Part shown: positions 26,238 to 35,393 of the stretch, in pieces
Layout: each line of letters opens with the position of its first letter
Position numbering within the stretch: position 1 is the first letter of the stretch
Assembly: GCF_039538765.1 (NCBI RefSeq)
Contig: NZ_BAABCJ010000001.1
Coordinates: 186,001 to 250,000, forward strand
DNA: 64,000 nt
DNA from: Zhihengliuella alba
GTDB lineage: Bacteria > Actinomycetota > Actinomycetes > Actinomycetales > Micrococcaceae
Direction of reading: 5' to 3'
Notes under the pieces: generated by a model
Told to the model about the DNA's origin: nothing
Seen by the model: the letters and a program-made list of their open reading frames with translations, nothing else
The model's database searches: none
Program-made: the position numbers and the translations under genes

Positions 26238-27269
26238 CTAGGCGTGCGTCTTGGCGAATCGGAGTCCCAGCTGTTGCGGACTCGCCGTACCGTTTTGGAG
26301 AGCGCCGAGAATATTTACGAGGTCGCCCCGAGGCGGCGTGCCGTGTCCTTCCGTGAACTCGGCAACGACTACTGCATGATTCCGCCCCAGTGAGTAAACG
26401 GCCGCTTGCGGCGCGCGCGATGACGAAGCGATAACGGGCGCGCCCGGAAGGGAAGCAGGCGTAGAAGCCGCCCTTGCGACGGGCATTTCGAGCCACCGAT
26501 TCCAGTTCAACCATGGAAGTAGGTGAACGCGGCGGTGCGAGTCGCTCCAGTTTTGGAGATACAGCACACCCCGCGCTGACTCGAGGGCACCGCTCCCGCG
26601 AAGCGACAATTGGATCCGGCCGTTCACCCGACGCGTTACTTGAGGAATCCAGTCCTCGGTCTGAATGAAGCCCACGGCAAAGCCAAGGGTGCGCAGCCAC
26701 TTTCTCACAGAAGCTGGATTGTAGTGCAGAATCGAGGTCTGTGGATTCCACACCACGACTGTGGCCAGTTCGCGGAGGCGCTCAGCTTGAGCCAGCGCCG
26801 CGAACCCCCCGCCTGAACCGCCTGCCAGCAGGAGAGGCCGACCCGATCGTGCCGCTAAACCCCTCAACAGCTCAGAGAGTTCGTCTTGAAACCGCGAGCG
26901 AAGATTCCCTGCGTACCAGGCAAGCCGCACGTCAGGGTCGGCATCGAGACCCGGATCCGAGACGGCGATAATGGGCATATCCAGCCGCTTGCTCATTCCA
27001 AGGCCGCTGAAGTAGGGGCCTTTCCTGCCCTGCCGTTCCTGGACCGCGCCGCTGAAGAAGGTCAGAACATGGCGAGTGTCTGCTGGACCCAGGGGTTCGC
27101 CCTCCAAGAGGATATCCAGGACCGTGCCACTGCTGAGGCTTACCGCGTGGATGCCGTCGGGTAGTTCTTCGGCGTCCAGAAACGCGCGGGCAGAAGGCCA
27201 GCGATGGACCGGGCGCTCCCAGTAGTCGTAGTCCTTCATGGCATCCGGGGTAGCAAGACTCGTCGACAT
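26238..27269 (-). CDS. alpha/beta-hydrolase-like protein, copy B
   Basis: 343-aa relative of the protein at 23378. Shared features in order: a WERPVHRWPSA N-terminus (copy A: WRVPVHRWASP), LPDGIHAVSL, HVLTFFSGAV, YFSGLGMSKRLDMPI, LAWYAGNLRSRF, the elbow GGSGGG with Ser152, QNWSDSH with Asp243, and EFTEGHG with His309. Compared with copy A it has a short extra Ala/Ser/Pro-rich loop at about 265-290. ATG 27269 follows GAGAGG. It is convergent with the Asn-synthetase-like gene (49 bp between stops). Copies A and B in opposite orientation around that gene suggest duplication inside the locus. Confidence 0.7.
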   Translation of the reverse strand: MSTSLATPDAMKDYDYWERPVHRWPSARAFLDAEELPDGIHAVSLSSGTVLDILLEGEPLGPADTRHVLTFFSGAVQERQGRKGPYFSGLGMSKRLDMPIIAVSDPGLDADPDVRLAWYAGNLRSRFQDELSELLRGLAARSGRPLLLAGGSGGGFAALAQAERLRELATVVVWNPQTSILHYNPASVRKWLRTLGFAVGFIQTEDWIPQVTRRVNGRIQLSLRGSGALESARGVLYLQNWSDSHRRVHLLPWLNWNRWLEMPVARAASTPASLPGAPVIASSSRAPQAAVYSLGRNHAVVVAEFTEGHGTPPRGDLVNILGALQNGTASPQQLGLRFAKTHA

Positions 27270-27379
27270 GTCGTCCTCTCATTCCAAACCGTCTCAGATG
27301 AGCTGTCAGCGAGCCGGCACGAGCATCCAGTTTACTTGCTCGAACCAGCCCGCTGACGTCGCGGGGCGACGGCACTTGC

Positions 27380-28069
27380 TTAGCCCACCACACCTGTCGT
27401 GTACGCCATGACCACGGCTTGAACGCGGTCCCGAGCCCTGAGTTTCGCCAGCACGTGGCGTACATGCGTCTTCACCGTCGCCTCCGACAGGAAGAGTTCC
27501 GCTGCGATTTCGGGATTGGTCCGACCGGTGGCGATGAGCTTGAAGACCTCGAGCTCGCGGGCCGTCAGGGACTCGACGGCTGCGACGTCGTCGTGGTTGG
27601 TCTTCGCGTTCGAGCGCAGCATCGGTGCCATATGGTCCATGAGCCGACGCGTCGTCGACGGCGCGATCACTGCGTCGCCTCGGTGCACGGTGCGGACGGC
27701 CTCCAGCAGCTCCTCGGGCGGAGCGTCCTTGAGGAGGAAGCCGCTCGCTCCGGCCTGGATGGCCGCCAGCGCGTACTCGTCGAGGTCGAAAGTCGTCAGG
27801 ACGATGATCCTCGGACCATCGCCGTCGGCCCCGGCGAGCAGACGCTCGGTTGTCTGGATACCGTCGAGTTCTGGCATGCGGACGTCCATCAACACGACGT
27901 CTGCCTGCGCCAGCGCGGGCGACCCGAGGGCCTCTCGGCCATTGTTGGCCTCCGCCACGACCTCGAGGTCCGGTTGCGAGTTGATGAGCATGCGGAAGCC
28001 GCTGCGGACTAGCTGCTGGTCGTCGACGAGGCCGATGCGGATCACTTCCGCGGAATCAGGGGTGGTCAT
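27380..28069 (-). CDS. NarL/LuxR-family response regulator
   Basis: 229-aa transcription factor. Receiver domain: acidic pocket Asp16/Asp17, phospho-acceptor Asp62 (VVLMDVRMPELDG), conserved Thr in VLTTFD and Lys in FLLKDAP. The C-terminal LuxR helix-turn-helix (LTARELEVFKLIATGRTNPEIA, then AELFLSEATVKTHV) runs from about 166 to 225. The ATG at 28069 overlaps the kinase stop (ATGA), so it is co-translated with the kinase. Targets unknown; the neighbouring surface genes are candidates by position. Confidence 0.93.
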   Translation of the reverse strand: MTTPDSAEVIRIGLVDDQQLVRSGFRMLINSQPDLEVVAEANNGREALGSPALAQADVVLMDVRMPELDGIQTTERLLAGADGDGPRIIVLTTFDLDEYALAAIQAGASGFLLKDAPPEELLEAVRTVHRGDAVIAPSTTRRLMDHMAPMLRSNAKTNHDDVAAVESLTARELEVFKLIATGRTNPEIAAELFLSEATVKTHVRHVLAKLRARDRVQAVVMAYTTGVVG

Positions 28070-29268
28070 GCATTCTCCAGATAGGGGATGAAGGCCCGGA
28101 CGACGAAGCCGCCGCGGGGGAGGGGACCGGCGGACATCTGGCCGCCGTACAGCTCGACGCGCTCGCGCATGCCGTCGAGGCCGCGGCCCGATCCTGCGGT
28201 CGAGGCATCGGCCAACGCACCGCGTCCATTGTCGGTCACGCTGACGGAGATGCCGTGCCGTGTCCACTCGACGGTGACCGTGGCGCGCGCGGCGGTGCCC
28301 GCATGCTTGACCACATTGGTCAGGGATTCCTGGACGCACCGGTAGACGGCGAGCTCGGCGCCGTTCGGGAGGGCTCGGCGCGGGGTGCCGACTATCTGGA
28401 GATCCACCTGTTGACCCGCCAGCCGGACCTGCTCGGCGAGCTGCTCCAGATCGCCTATCCCGGGCATCGGCCTGTACTGCGCCTCTTCCTCGCCCCGCAG
28501 GACGCCCAGGAGGCGACGCATGTCTTTCAACGACTCGCGTCCGTGAGTCGCGATGGTCTCCAGGGCCCCGACGGCCACCTCGGGGTTCTCCCGTCCGGCG
28601 TAGCGTGCCCCGTCGGCCTGAGTGATCATGATCGAGAGCGAGTGGGCCACGATGTCGTGCATCTCGCGGGCGATCCGGGCCCGCTCGTCGGCCGCCGCAG
28701 CCGACCGCTCCGCCGCCTGCTCCCGTTCCAGGCGCTCGGCTCGGTCGTGGAGTGCCTGGAGCGCCACCAGCCTGGTGCGGGCGAGGTCGCCGTACGTCCA
28801 CACGACGAGCATGCTGAGACCGATAATGACGGTCGACGCGACCAACGAAGCGAAACTGCGGTCTGCGGTTACTCCACCGAAGGCGGCGGACGAGAACGCG
28901 GCACCGACCAGGGAGAGACCCAGGCCGCTGAGGGACTCCCACCGTTCCCCGTACTTCGCCAACGTGTAGACGACCACTGGAACGGCGACCACGGACGGGA
29001 GGAAACCGGGCAGGAAGGCCAGATGCATCAGACAGGCCAGCACGATCACGCCCGCGCTGATCCGCCGGTGCGAGCGACGCAAGATCAGTGGCAGAGTCTC
29101 GGCGCTGGAGACGAGTACCGCGAGTACGGCCTCGTTTCCCGTGCTGGGGCTGCCGGCCAGACCGGCAGTCGCCACGACGGTGACGAACCACAGCATGAGC
29201 GCCCCGATGAGGTCCACGATGCGCGGATGCTCTCGGATCCACTGGTCGACCTTGCGGTGCCACGTCAT
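28066..29268 (-). CDS. sensor histidine kinase, HisKA_3 (NarX/DesK-like)
   Basis: 400-aa membrane kinase. An N-terminal membrane region with four to six helices (about 20-165) is followed by a short coiled linker (about 170-195), the HisKA_3 phospho-acceptor box ARIAREMHDIVAHSLS (His204) and an HATPase_c domain with TNVVKHAG, VTDNGRG and GRGLDGMRERV. The start taken is ATG 29268, seven bases downstream of TAGGTT (29281-29276), a leaderless layout; an in-frame GTG at 29274 is the alternative. It is divergent from the DUF6270-like gene at 29467. Confidence 0.92.
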   Translation of the reverse strand: MTWHRKVDQWIREHPRIVDLIGALMLWFVTVVATAGLAGSPSTGNEAVLAVLVSSAETLPLILRRSHRRISAGVIVLACLMHLAFLPGFLPSVVAVPVVVYTLAKYGERWESLSGLGLSLVGAAFSSAAFGGVTADRSFASLVASTVIIGLSMLVVWTYGDLARTRLVALQALHDRAERLEREQAAERSAAAADERARIAREMHDIVAHSLSIMITQADGARYAGRENPEVAVGALETIATHGRESLKDMRRLLGVLRGEEEAQYRPMPGIGDLEQLAEQVRLAGQQVDLQIVGTPRRALPNGAELAVYRCVQESLTNVVKHAGTAARATVTVEWTRHGISVSVTDNGRGALADASTAGSGRGLDGMRERVELYGGQMSAGPLPRGGFVVRAFIPYLENA

Positions 29269-29466
29269 ATTCACAAACCTATCGTTTGCGGGCGCCTACG
29301 CGAGCAACGGTGGAGCCCGTGCGGCGCAATACGGGCGAGCTCGTTGGCTCTGTCCGGACGTCGCGCCAACGACAGCAGACAGGTGACTATTATTGTCGGA
29401 GCTAGTTGTCGACCCTCCGCTCTGAACTCGGTGCGTGGGGGCGGCTGCTGAAACGAAGGAGTCACC

Positions 29467-30183
29467 ATCAAGAGCGTTGTAGTCTACGGCGGTTGTGTCG
29501 CGCGGGATAGCTTCGAGCTGCTCAAGAGCGACTTCGACTTGATCGCATACATCGCTCGCCAATCGCTCATCAGTTCGGCAACGCGACCTCTGTCTGTCGC
29601 GCCGAGTGCCACTGAGTTGGTCTCGGCCTTTCAGGCGCGTCAGGTTCGGGGAGACATAGCGTCCAATCTCCTTCCTCAACTAAAGAGTTCCGGAGCGGAC
29701 GCGAACGTTATCCTTATGGATCTGATTGTCGAAAGGCTCGGCGTTCTCCGCTACAAGGGCGGCTACGTGACACGTTCGAACGAACTGATGCGGACGGCCC
29801 TCGCAGACCAGCTCGGCGAAGCACCGTGGTTCCGCTTCGGTACGGATCGTCACTGGCACCAGTGGACCGCAGCAGTCGATTGTGTAGCCGGTGAGCTCCG
29901 CGACGCCGGACTCCTGGAGAAGGCCTTGGTCCTGAACACGCCGTGGGCCACGCAGACTCGGGCCGGCGAGCCACTCTCGCTGCGCGGCCGATCCAGCGCC
30001 GAGTACAACGAGGACTACAAGCCGTTCTATGCCTACATGGAGCAGAGCGGATTCACCGTCGTCGCGATGCCGGAGGAGCTGGCGGTCGGCGACGACGAGC
30101 ACAAATGGGGCCCGGCCCCGTACCACTACGTTCCCGAGGCCTACGAGTGGATCGCTGCCCAGGTGAGGTACCACGCCGCGTAG
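29467..30183 (+). CDS. DUF6270-like protein, copy 1, apparently initiating at ATC
   Basis: 238 aa. Conserved features shared with copies at 40451 and 41167(-): YGGCVARD with Cys10, YIARQSLIS, DLIVERLG and the C-terminal HKWGPAPYHY. No ATG, GTG or TTG exists in frame between the stop at 29449 and 29539 (TTG), and starting at 29539 would delete the conserved GGCVARD motif. The ATC at 29467 follows GAAGGAG by five bases and puts the cysteine at residue 10, exactly as in the other two copies. A TATTAT -10 candidate is at 29388. The layout suggests an SGNH-hydrolase-like fold with a His motif at the end; activity unknown. Rare ATC initiation or a damaged start codon are both possible. Confidence 0.7.
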   Translation: MKSVVVYGGCVARDSFELLKSDFDLIAYIARQSLISSATRPLSVAPSATELVSAFQARQVRGDIASNLLPQLKSSGADANVILMDLIVERLGVLRYKGGYVTRSNELMRTALADQLGEAPWFRFGTDRHWHQWTAAVDCVAGELRDAGLLEKALVLNTPWATQTRAGEPLSLRGRSSAEYNEDYKPFYAYMEQSGFTVVAMPEELAVGDDEHKWGPAPYHYVPEAYEWIAAQVRYHAA

Positions 30184-30227
30184 GGTTGAGCGCCCGGAGC
30201 CGAAAAAATTCCCGTCATATCGTTCGC

Positions 30228-30237
30228 CATGTGAGAC
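30228..30237 (+). promoter_or_regulatory. candidate NdgR-type box upstream of leuB
   Basis: CATGTGAGAC, a variant of AATATGAGAC seen before ilvB and leuC, lies 4-5 bp upstream of the leuB -35 position. The leuB -10 TAACTT (30266-30271) is seven bases before the ATG, so leuB is probably leaderless. Confidence 0.4.
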
Positions 30238-30278
30238 GGAGTGACCATCATGCGGACCTCTTGTCTAACTTTGAAGAC

Positions 30279-31340
30279 ATGACGACACGCACCATCGATC
30301 TTGCTGTAATCCCGGGCGACGGCATCGGCCCCGAGGTCATCGCCGAGGCCATGAAGGTGATGAAGCGCGCGCTCCAGGACGAGCAGGCGCAGGTCACCTT
30401 CACCGAGTACCCGCTCGGAGCCCAGCACTGGCTCGAGACCGGCGAGACGCTCACCGATGAAACGCTGGCCAGCCTCCGCGGCCACGACGCCATCCTGTTC
30501 GGGGCCGTTGGCGCCGCCCCGGGCGACACGCGGATCCCCTCGGGATTGATCGAGCGCGAACTGCTCCTGAAGCTGCGCTTCAGCCTGGACCACTACGTCA
30601 ATCTCCGCCCCTCGAAGTTGTACGAGGGCGTCCCCAGCCCCCTCGCCGCTCCGGGCGACGTCGACTTCGTCGTCGTCCGCGAGGGCACGGAGGGGCCGTA
30701 CGTCGGCAACGGCGGAGCGGTCCGCTCCGGGACCGACCACGAGATCGCCACCGAGGTCTCGGTCAACACCGCGTACGGTGTCCAGCGAGTCGTGCGAGAT
30801 GCCTTCGAGCGGGCCTCTAGGCGTCCCCGGAAGAAGGTCACGCTGGTGCACAAGCACAACGTCCTGGTCCATGCCGGGCACCTGTGGAAGCGGACCGTCG
30901 AGGCCGTCGCGGCCGACTACCCGGGCATCGAGCTCGACTACATGCACGTGGACGCGGCGACCATCTTCATGGTCACCGACCCGTCCAGATTCGACGTGAT
31001 CGTCACCGACAACCTCTTCGGCGATATCTTGACCGATCTGGCAGGCGCAGTCACGGGGGGCATCGGCCTCGCCGCCTCCGGCAACATCAACATGGACCGG
31101 ACGGCGCCGAGCATGTTCGAGCCGGTGCACGGCTCCGCACCGGACATCGCCGGGCAGCAGAAGGCCGACCCGACGGCCGCGATCCTCTCCGCGGCGCTGC
31201 TCCTGGATCACGTCGGCCTGCCGGAGGCCGCCCGCCGCATCGAGGAGGCCGTGGAGAAGGACATCACCTCGCGAGCGGAGATGAGCGACGTTCGCGCGAC
31301 CGCCGAAGTCGGCGATGCGATTGCCGCTCTGGTGGCTTAG
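30279..31340 (+). CDS. leuB: 3-isopropylmalate dehydrogenase
   Basis: NAD-dependent oxidative decarboxylase of leucine synthesis, 353 aa. IDLAVIPGDGIGPEVIAEA opens the protein. The substrate-binding arginines are in the LKLRFSLDHYVNLRP region, the catalytic Lys is in VTLVHKHNVL, and the Mg-binding aspartates are in VTDNLFGDILTDLAG. The NAD-binding C-terminal EPVHGSAPDIAGQ is intact. The start ATG 30279 lies seven bases after the TAACTT -10 box; the longer upstream frame overlaps the preceding gene and was rejected. leuC and leuD are 20 kb away in this window. Confidence 0.96.
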   Translation: MTTRTIDLAVIPGDGIGPEVIAEAMKVMKRALQDEQAQVTFTEYPLGAQHWLETGETLTDETLASLRGHDAILFGAVGAAPGDTRIPSGLIERELLLKLRFSLDHYVNLRPSKLYEGVPSPLAAPGDVDFVVVREGTEGPYVGNGGAVRSGTDHEIATEVSVNTAYGVQRVVRDAFERASRRPRKKVTLVHKHNVLVHAGHLWKRTVEAVAADYPGIELDYMHVDAATIFMVTDPSRFDVIVTDNLFGDILTDLAGAVTGGIGLAASGNINMDRTAPSMFEPVHGSAPDIAGQQKADPTAAILSAALLLDHVGLPEAARRIEEAVEKDITSRAEMSDVRATAEVGDAIAALVA

Positions 31341-31352
31341 GCTGATCCCGTG

Positions 31353-31372
31353 CCGCCGGTCTCACACGGCGG
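31353..31372 (+). terminator. short hairpin between leuB and ilvE containing a GTCTCACAC box
   Basis: CCGCCG (31353-31358) and CGGCGG (31367-31372) form a 6-bp stem with loop GTCTCACA. The loop (with the next base, 31359-31367) is the reverse complement of the GTGTGAGAC-type box seen before leuB. There is no T run, so it is at best a weak terminator and may instead be a regulator site for ilvE. Confidence 0.35.
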
Positions 31373-31414
31373 CCCGGATCGCCCATTCGTGAAGAGAAGG
31401 AACCGCGCAGCCCC

Positions 31415-32503
31415 ATGGAATTCGCTCAGAAGCTCTCAGACACCCCCAAGAGCGACGCGGAACGTGCCGCCATTCTGGCCAACCCAGGATTCGGCGACCA
31501 CTTCACCGATCACACGGCTGTCGTCGACTGGAACTGGTCTGAGGACGGCGGCCGCTGGTCCAACGCGCGGATCGAGCCGTATGGCCCCATCTCGTTGGAT
31601 CCTGCGGCATCGGTGCTGCACTACGGCCAGGAGATCTTCGAGGGCCTGAAGGCCTACCGCCACGCCGACGGTACCGTCTGGACCTTCCGCGCCGAGGCGA
31701 ACGCGGAGCGCTTCAACAAGTCCGCCGCCCGCCTGGCCCTGCCGGAGTTGCCGACCGAGGTCTTCATCGACTCCCTGCGCCAACTGGTCCAGACGGACCG
31801 CGCGTGGGTTCCGAGCGGGGACGGCGAGGCGCTCTACCTCCGGCCGTTCATGATCGCGACCGAGGCTTTCCTCGGTGTCCGCCCCTCACGCGAAGTCTCC
31901 TACCGCGTCATCGCCTCGCCGGCCGGGAACTACTTCGGCGGCGAGCTCAAGCCGGTCTCCATCTGGCTGTCGACGCGCTACGCACGCGCCGGCCGGGGCG
32001 GTACGGGGGAGGCCAAATGCGGTGGTAACTACGCCGCATCCCTCGCCGCACAGATGGAGGCCGAGGCCAATGGGTGCAAGCAGGTCCTCTTCCTCGACCC
32101 GTTCAACGACAACGCCGTGGAGGAACTCGGCGGGATGAATGTGTTCTTCGTCTTCGACGACGGGCGGATCGTCACCCCGGAGCTCAATGGGAACATCCTC
32201 CGTGGCGTGACCCGGAGCTCGGTCATCCAGCTCGCCAAGGATCGCGGGTTGACGGTTGAGGAGCGCAGGATCACGCTGGACGAGTGGCGCAGGACCGCGG
32301 AGAACGGACGTCTGCGCGAGGTTTTCGCGTGCGGCACCGCCGCCGTGATCACCCCGATCGGCGAGCTCAAGACCACCGAGGAGTCCATCACGACGCCGTC
32401 GCTGCAGGCCGACTCGGTCACCATGAGCATCCGCGAGGAGCTCCTGGGCATCCAGACCGGCACGGCCGAGGACACCCACGGCTGGCTCACCCGCCTCGCC
32501 TGA
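31415..32503 (+). CDS. ilvE: branched-chain amino acid aminotransferase
   Basis: PLP enzyme, 362 aa, transferring the amino group in the last step of leucine, isoleucine and valine synthesis. Fold type IV markers: VLHYGQEIFEGLKAYRH near 70, the PLP lysine in GEAKCGGNYAAS near 204, EELGGMNVFFV near 240 and FACGTAAVITPIGEL near 306. GAAGGA about 14 bases before the ATG is the only Shine-Dalgarno candidate. It lies between leuB and a FAH-fold gene. Confidence 0.96.
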   Translation: MEFAQKLSDTPKSDAERAAILANPGFGDHFTDHTAVVDWNWSEDGGRWSNARIEPYGPISLDPAASVLHYGQEIFEGLKAYRHADGTVWTFRAEANAERFNKSAARLALPELPTEVFIDSLRQLVQTDRAWVPSGDGEALYLRPFMIATEAFLGVRPSREVSYRVIASPAGNYFGGELKPVSIWLSTRYARAGRGGTGEAKCGGNYAASLAAQMEAEANGCKQVLFLDPFNDNAVEELGGMNVFFVFDDGRIVTPELNGNILRGVTRSSVIQLAKDRGLTVEERRITLDEWRRTAENGRLREVFACGTAAVITPIGELKTTEESITTPSLQADSVTMSIREELLGIQTGTAEDTHGWLTRLA

Positions 32504-32550
32504 ACGGCATCGGTCCGCAGACCAGCGGCTGCGCACGTATTGTAGAGCCC

Positions 32551-33312
32551 ATGCGTATTGCTCGTTTCGTAGTTGATGGTGACCCCATGTACGGCGTGGT
32601 CGAGGGAGAGACAGTCTCCGCGATCGCTGGCGATCCCTTCTATCAAGGGATCCAGCCGACCGGACAGCAGTATCCGTTAGACGACGTCCGACTGGTCGCC
32701 CCGATTATCCCGCGTTCGAAGATCGTCGCTTTCGGCAGGACCTACCCGAAGCACGCAGAGGAGCTGGGCAACGAGGTTCCGGCGTCACCGCTGATGTTCC
32801 TGAAGCCGAACACCGCGGTGACCGGGCCGAACGACCCGGTCACGCTCCCGAGCTTCTCGGAGGAGATCTCCTTCGAGGCGGAGCTCGCCGTGATCATCGG
32901 TCGCATCTGCAAGGACGTTCCGCTGGAGAAGGTGCCCGACGTCGTGTTCGGATACACGTGCGCGAACGATTTGACGGCCCGTGATGCCCAGAAGACCGAT
33001 CCGCAGTGGGGCCGGGCCAAGGGCTGGGACGGCTCCTGCCCGCTCGGTCCCTGGATCGAGACCGATCTGGACACCGACGACATCCGTGTCGTGGGACGGC
33101 TCGATGGTCAGACCATGCAGGACGGCACCACAGCCGACATGATCTGGTCCGTGGCCGAACTCGTCGCGTTGGCGTCGCAGGCGTTCACCCTGCTGCCGGG
33201 CGATGTCATCCTCACGGGCACCCCGGCCCGCGTCGGCCTGCTGCGCGAGGGGCAGCGCTTCGAGGTCGAGATCGAGGGAATCGGCACGTTGGCCAACACG
33301 TTCCGCCGCTGA
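32551..33312 (+). CDS. fumarylacetoacetate hydrolase-family enzyme
   Basis: 253 aa of the FAH fold, with the metal-ligand pattern EEISFEAELAVIIGR (Glu-x-Glu), GYTCANDLTARDAQ, KGWDGSCPLGPW and the C-terminal LLPGDVILTGTPARVG. The family includes oxaloacetate decarboxylases/tautomerases and catechol-pathway hydrolases; with no aromatic-degradation neighbours a housekeeping oxaloacetate-type role is a reasonable guess. The ATG at 32551 is seven bases after TATTGT (32538-32543), a leaderless layout, so it has its own promoter downstream of ilvE. Confidence 0.88.
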   Translation: MRIARFVVDGDPMYGVVEGETVSAIAGDPFYQGIQPTGQQYPLDDVRLVAPIIPRSKIVAFGRTYPKHAEELGNEVPASPLMFLKPNTAVTGPNDPVTLPSFSEEISFEAELAVIIGRICKDVPLEKVPDVVFGYTCANDLTARDAQKTDPQWGRAKGWDGSCPLGPWIETDLDTDDIRVVGRLDGQTMQDGTTADMIWSVAELVALASQAFTLLPGDVILTGTPARVGLLREGQRFEVEIEGIGTLANTFRR

Positions 33313-33314
33313 GC

Positions 33315-33569
33315 ATGCGGACCCTCGGACGTGTCTTCGCGCGTTCCATGCGTGGCGCGGCGCGGCAGCCGCCGGCTTCAAGAGGACACCGGCGGCTGCC
33401 GGCCCGGTACGGCTGGGCGATCGCCCTGCTACTGGGCCTGGGAGCGCGCGTCAACCACCACCTCGGCGGACCGCAATGGGCCACCGCGGTGCTGATCACC
33501 GCAGCGGTGGTCGTCGCCGTCGTGTTGTTGGTCCGCCGTATCGCGGCGGCCACCCGCAGGCGACGCTAG
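33315..33569 (+). CDS. small basic membrane protein
   Basis: 84 aa, start ATG two bases after the FAH stop. An Arg/Ala-rich N-terminus (MRTLGRVFARSMRGAAR), a weakly hydrophobic segment (YGWAIALLLGLGA), then a clear membrane helix (about 57-78, WATAVLITAAVVVAVVLLV) and a positively charged end (RRIAAATRRRR). Unrecognised. The close spacing suggests translational coupling with the FAH gene. Short, so support is moderate. Confidence 0.5.
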   Translation: MRTLGRVFARSMRGAARQPPASRGHRRLPARYGWAIALLLGLGARVNHHLGGPQWATAVLITAAVVVAVVLLVRRIAAATRRRR

Positions 33570-33596
33570 CCGGCCAGTGGCTACAATCGAGGCATC

Positions 33597-35114
33597 ATGA
33601 CTAGCCCCAGCACACTGCCCACAGTGACCGACGAAACCCCCGTCCGCGTGCGCTTCTGCCCGTCGCCGACGGGAACGCCACACGTAGGACTCATCCGCAC
33701 GGCCCTCTTCAACTGGGCCTACGCCCGGCACACGGGCGGCAAGATGATCTTCCGCATCGAGGACACGGACGCCGCCCGTGACTCCGAGGAGAGCTACGAG
33801 CAGCTCCTCGACGCACTGCAGTGGCTGGGCATCGACTGGGACGAGGGCGTCAACGTCGGCGGACCGCACGCCCCGTACCGGCAGTCGCAGCGCGACGACA
33901 TCTACCAGGGCGTCATCGAGAAGCTGAAGGCGGGCGGCCACGTCTACGAGTCGTTTTCGACGCCGGAGGAGATCGAGGCCCGCCACCGGGCCGCCGGCAG
34001 GGATCCGAAGCTCGGCTACGACAACTACGACCGCGCGCTCACCGCTGACGAGATCGCCGCCTTCCGCGCCGAGGGCCGCGAACCCGTCCTCCGGGTGCGG
34101 ATGCCCGATGACGACATCACCTTCACGGACCTCGTCCGTGGCGAGATCACCTTCAAGGCCGGCTCCGTCCCGGACTTCGTCGTCGTCCGCGCCACCGGCA
34201 AGCCGCTCTACACGCTGGTCAACCCCGTCGACGACGCCCTGATGGGGATCACCCACGTCCTCCGCGGCGAGGACCTGCTGTCCTCCACTCCGCGGCAGAT
34301 CGCGCTCTACCGCGCACTGATCGAGATCGGCGTCGCCGAGTACATGCCGCTCTTCGGCCATCTGCCGTACGTCATGGGCCAGGGCAACAAGAAGCTGTCC
34401 AAGCGGGATCCCGAATCCAGCCTGTTCCTGCACCGTGAGCGCGGCTTCATCCCGGAGGGGCTGCTGAACTACCTGTCCCTGCTGGGGTGGAGTCTCTCCG
34501 CCGATGAGGACATCTTCACCCGCGAGCAGCTGGTGGAGGCCTTCGACGTCGCCGACGTGCTGTCCAACCCGGCCCGGTTCGATCTGAAGAAGGCCGAGGC
34601 GATCAACGGCACCCACGTGCGGCGGCTCGCGCCCGAGGACTTCCGCGACCGACTGGTCCCGTACCTCCGCGCCGCCGGTCTGGTGGGGGAGCATCTCACC
34701 GAACGGCAGTTCGAGATCCTCGCCGAGGCCGCTCCGCTGGTGCAGGAGCGCATCGGCCTCCTGGGCGAGGCCCCGGACATGATGGCCTTCCTCTTCCTCG
34801 CCGACGACGAGCTCACCGTCGCCGACGATGCGCTCAAGGGAATGCCGGAGAACCTCCTCGAGGTTCTGGAGAAGTCGATCGCAGCGCTCGAGACGCTCCC
34901 TGCCTGGGATGCGGAGAGCATCGAGGCCGCCCTCCGGGGAGCTCTCGTCGACGACCTCGGGTTGAAGCCGCGGAAGGCCTTCGGCCCGGTGCGGACCGCC
35001 GTGTCCGGGCGCCGGATCTCGCCGCCTCTGTTCGAGTCCATGGTGATCCTCGGGAGGGACTCGTCTCTGGCCCGCCTCACGGCCTTCAGGACCGGGTTCC
35101 TCACGTCTGACTAG
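33597..35114 (+). CDS. gltX: glutamyl-tRNA synthetase
   Basis: Class Ib synthetase, 505 aa. The HIGH-type motif is in PSPTGTPHVGLIRT (22-35), and KMSKS is represented by KKLSKRDPE near 265. The helical anticodon-binding domain follows. In most actinobacteria this enzyme also charges tRNA-Gln for later amidation. A TACAAT -10 (33582-33587) lies nine bases before the ATG, with no strong Shine-Dalgarno. tRNA-Gln and two tRNA-Glu genes follow within 500 bp. Confidence 0.96.
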   Translation: MTSPSTLPTVTDETPVRVRFCPSPTGTPHVGLIRTALFNWAYARHTGGKMIFRIEDTDAARDSEESYEQLLDALQWLGIDWDEGVNVGGPHAPYRQSQRDDIYQGVIEKLKAGGHVYESFSTPEEIEARHRAAGRDPKLGYDNYDRALTADEIAAFRAEGREPVLRVRMPDDDITFTDLVRGEITFKAGSVPDFVVVRATGKPLYTLVNPVDDALMGITHVLRGEDLLSSTPRQIALYRALIEIGVAEYMPLFGHLPYVMGQGNKKLSKRDPESSLFLHRERGFIPEGLLNYLSLLGWSLSADEDIFTREQLVEAFDVADVLSNPARFDLKKAEAINGTHVRRLAPEDFRDRLVPYLRAAGLVGEHLTERQFEILAEAAPLVQERIGLLGEAPDMMAFLFLADDELTVADDALKGMPENLLEVLEKSIAALETLPAWDAESIEAALRGALVDDLGLKPRKAFGPVRTAVSGRRISPPLFESMVILGRDSSLARLTAFRTGFLTSD

Positions 35115-35250
35115 GGAGTAGTGCGGATCACATGCCGCCGGGCCGGATCCTGTTTTGGATTTTCGGGCAGGCTCGGGTAAAGTATTTATCCGTGCCGAGG
35201 GGCAGGAAAAGAGGTTCCCAGAACTTCCGGACCGGTCGCCTCGGTGGCAT

Positions 35251-35322
35251 TGGGATATGGTGTAATTGGCAACACGACGGTTTCTGGTTCCGTTATTCTA
35301 GGTTCGAGTCCTGGTATCCCAG
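35251..35322 (+). tRNA. tRNA-Gln (anticodon CTG)
   Basis: Acceptor TGGGATA pairs with TATCCCA; the anticodon loop TTCTGGT is on a CGG/CCG stem; T-arm GGTTCGAGTCC. Discriminator G, CCA not encoded. The preceding 35115-35250 contains no gene; TATTTATCC near 35183 may include the -10 of the tRNA promoter. Confidence 0.93.
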
Positions 35323-35393
35323 CGACGAGAGTTCGCAGCAACTCTCTTCAAACGCGGTTCTCGCTCACTTCGAGCGCTGAATCGCTTGCGTTC

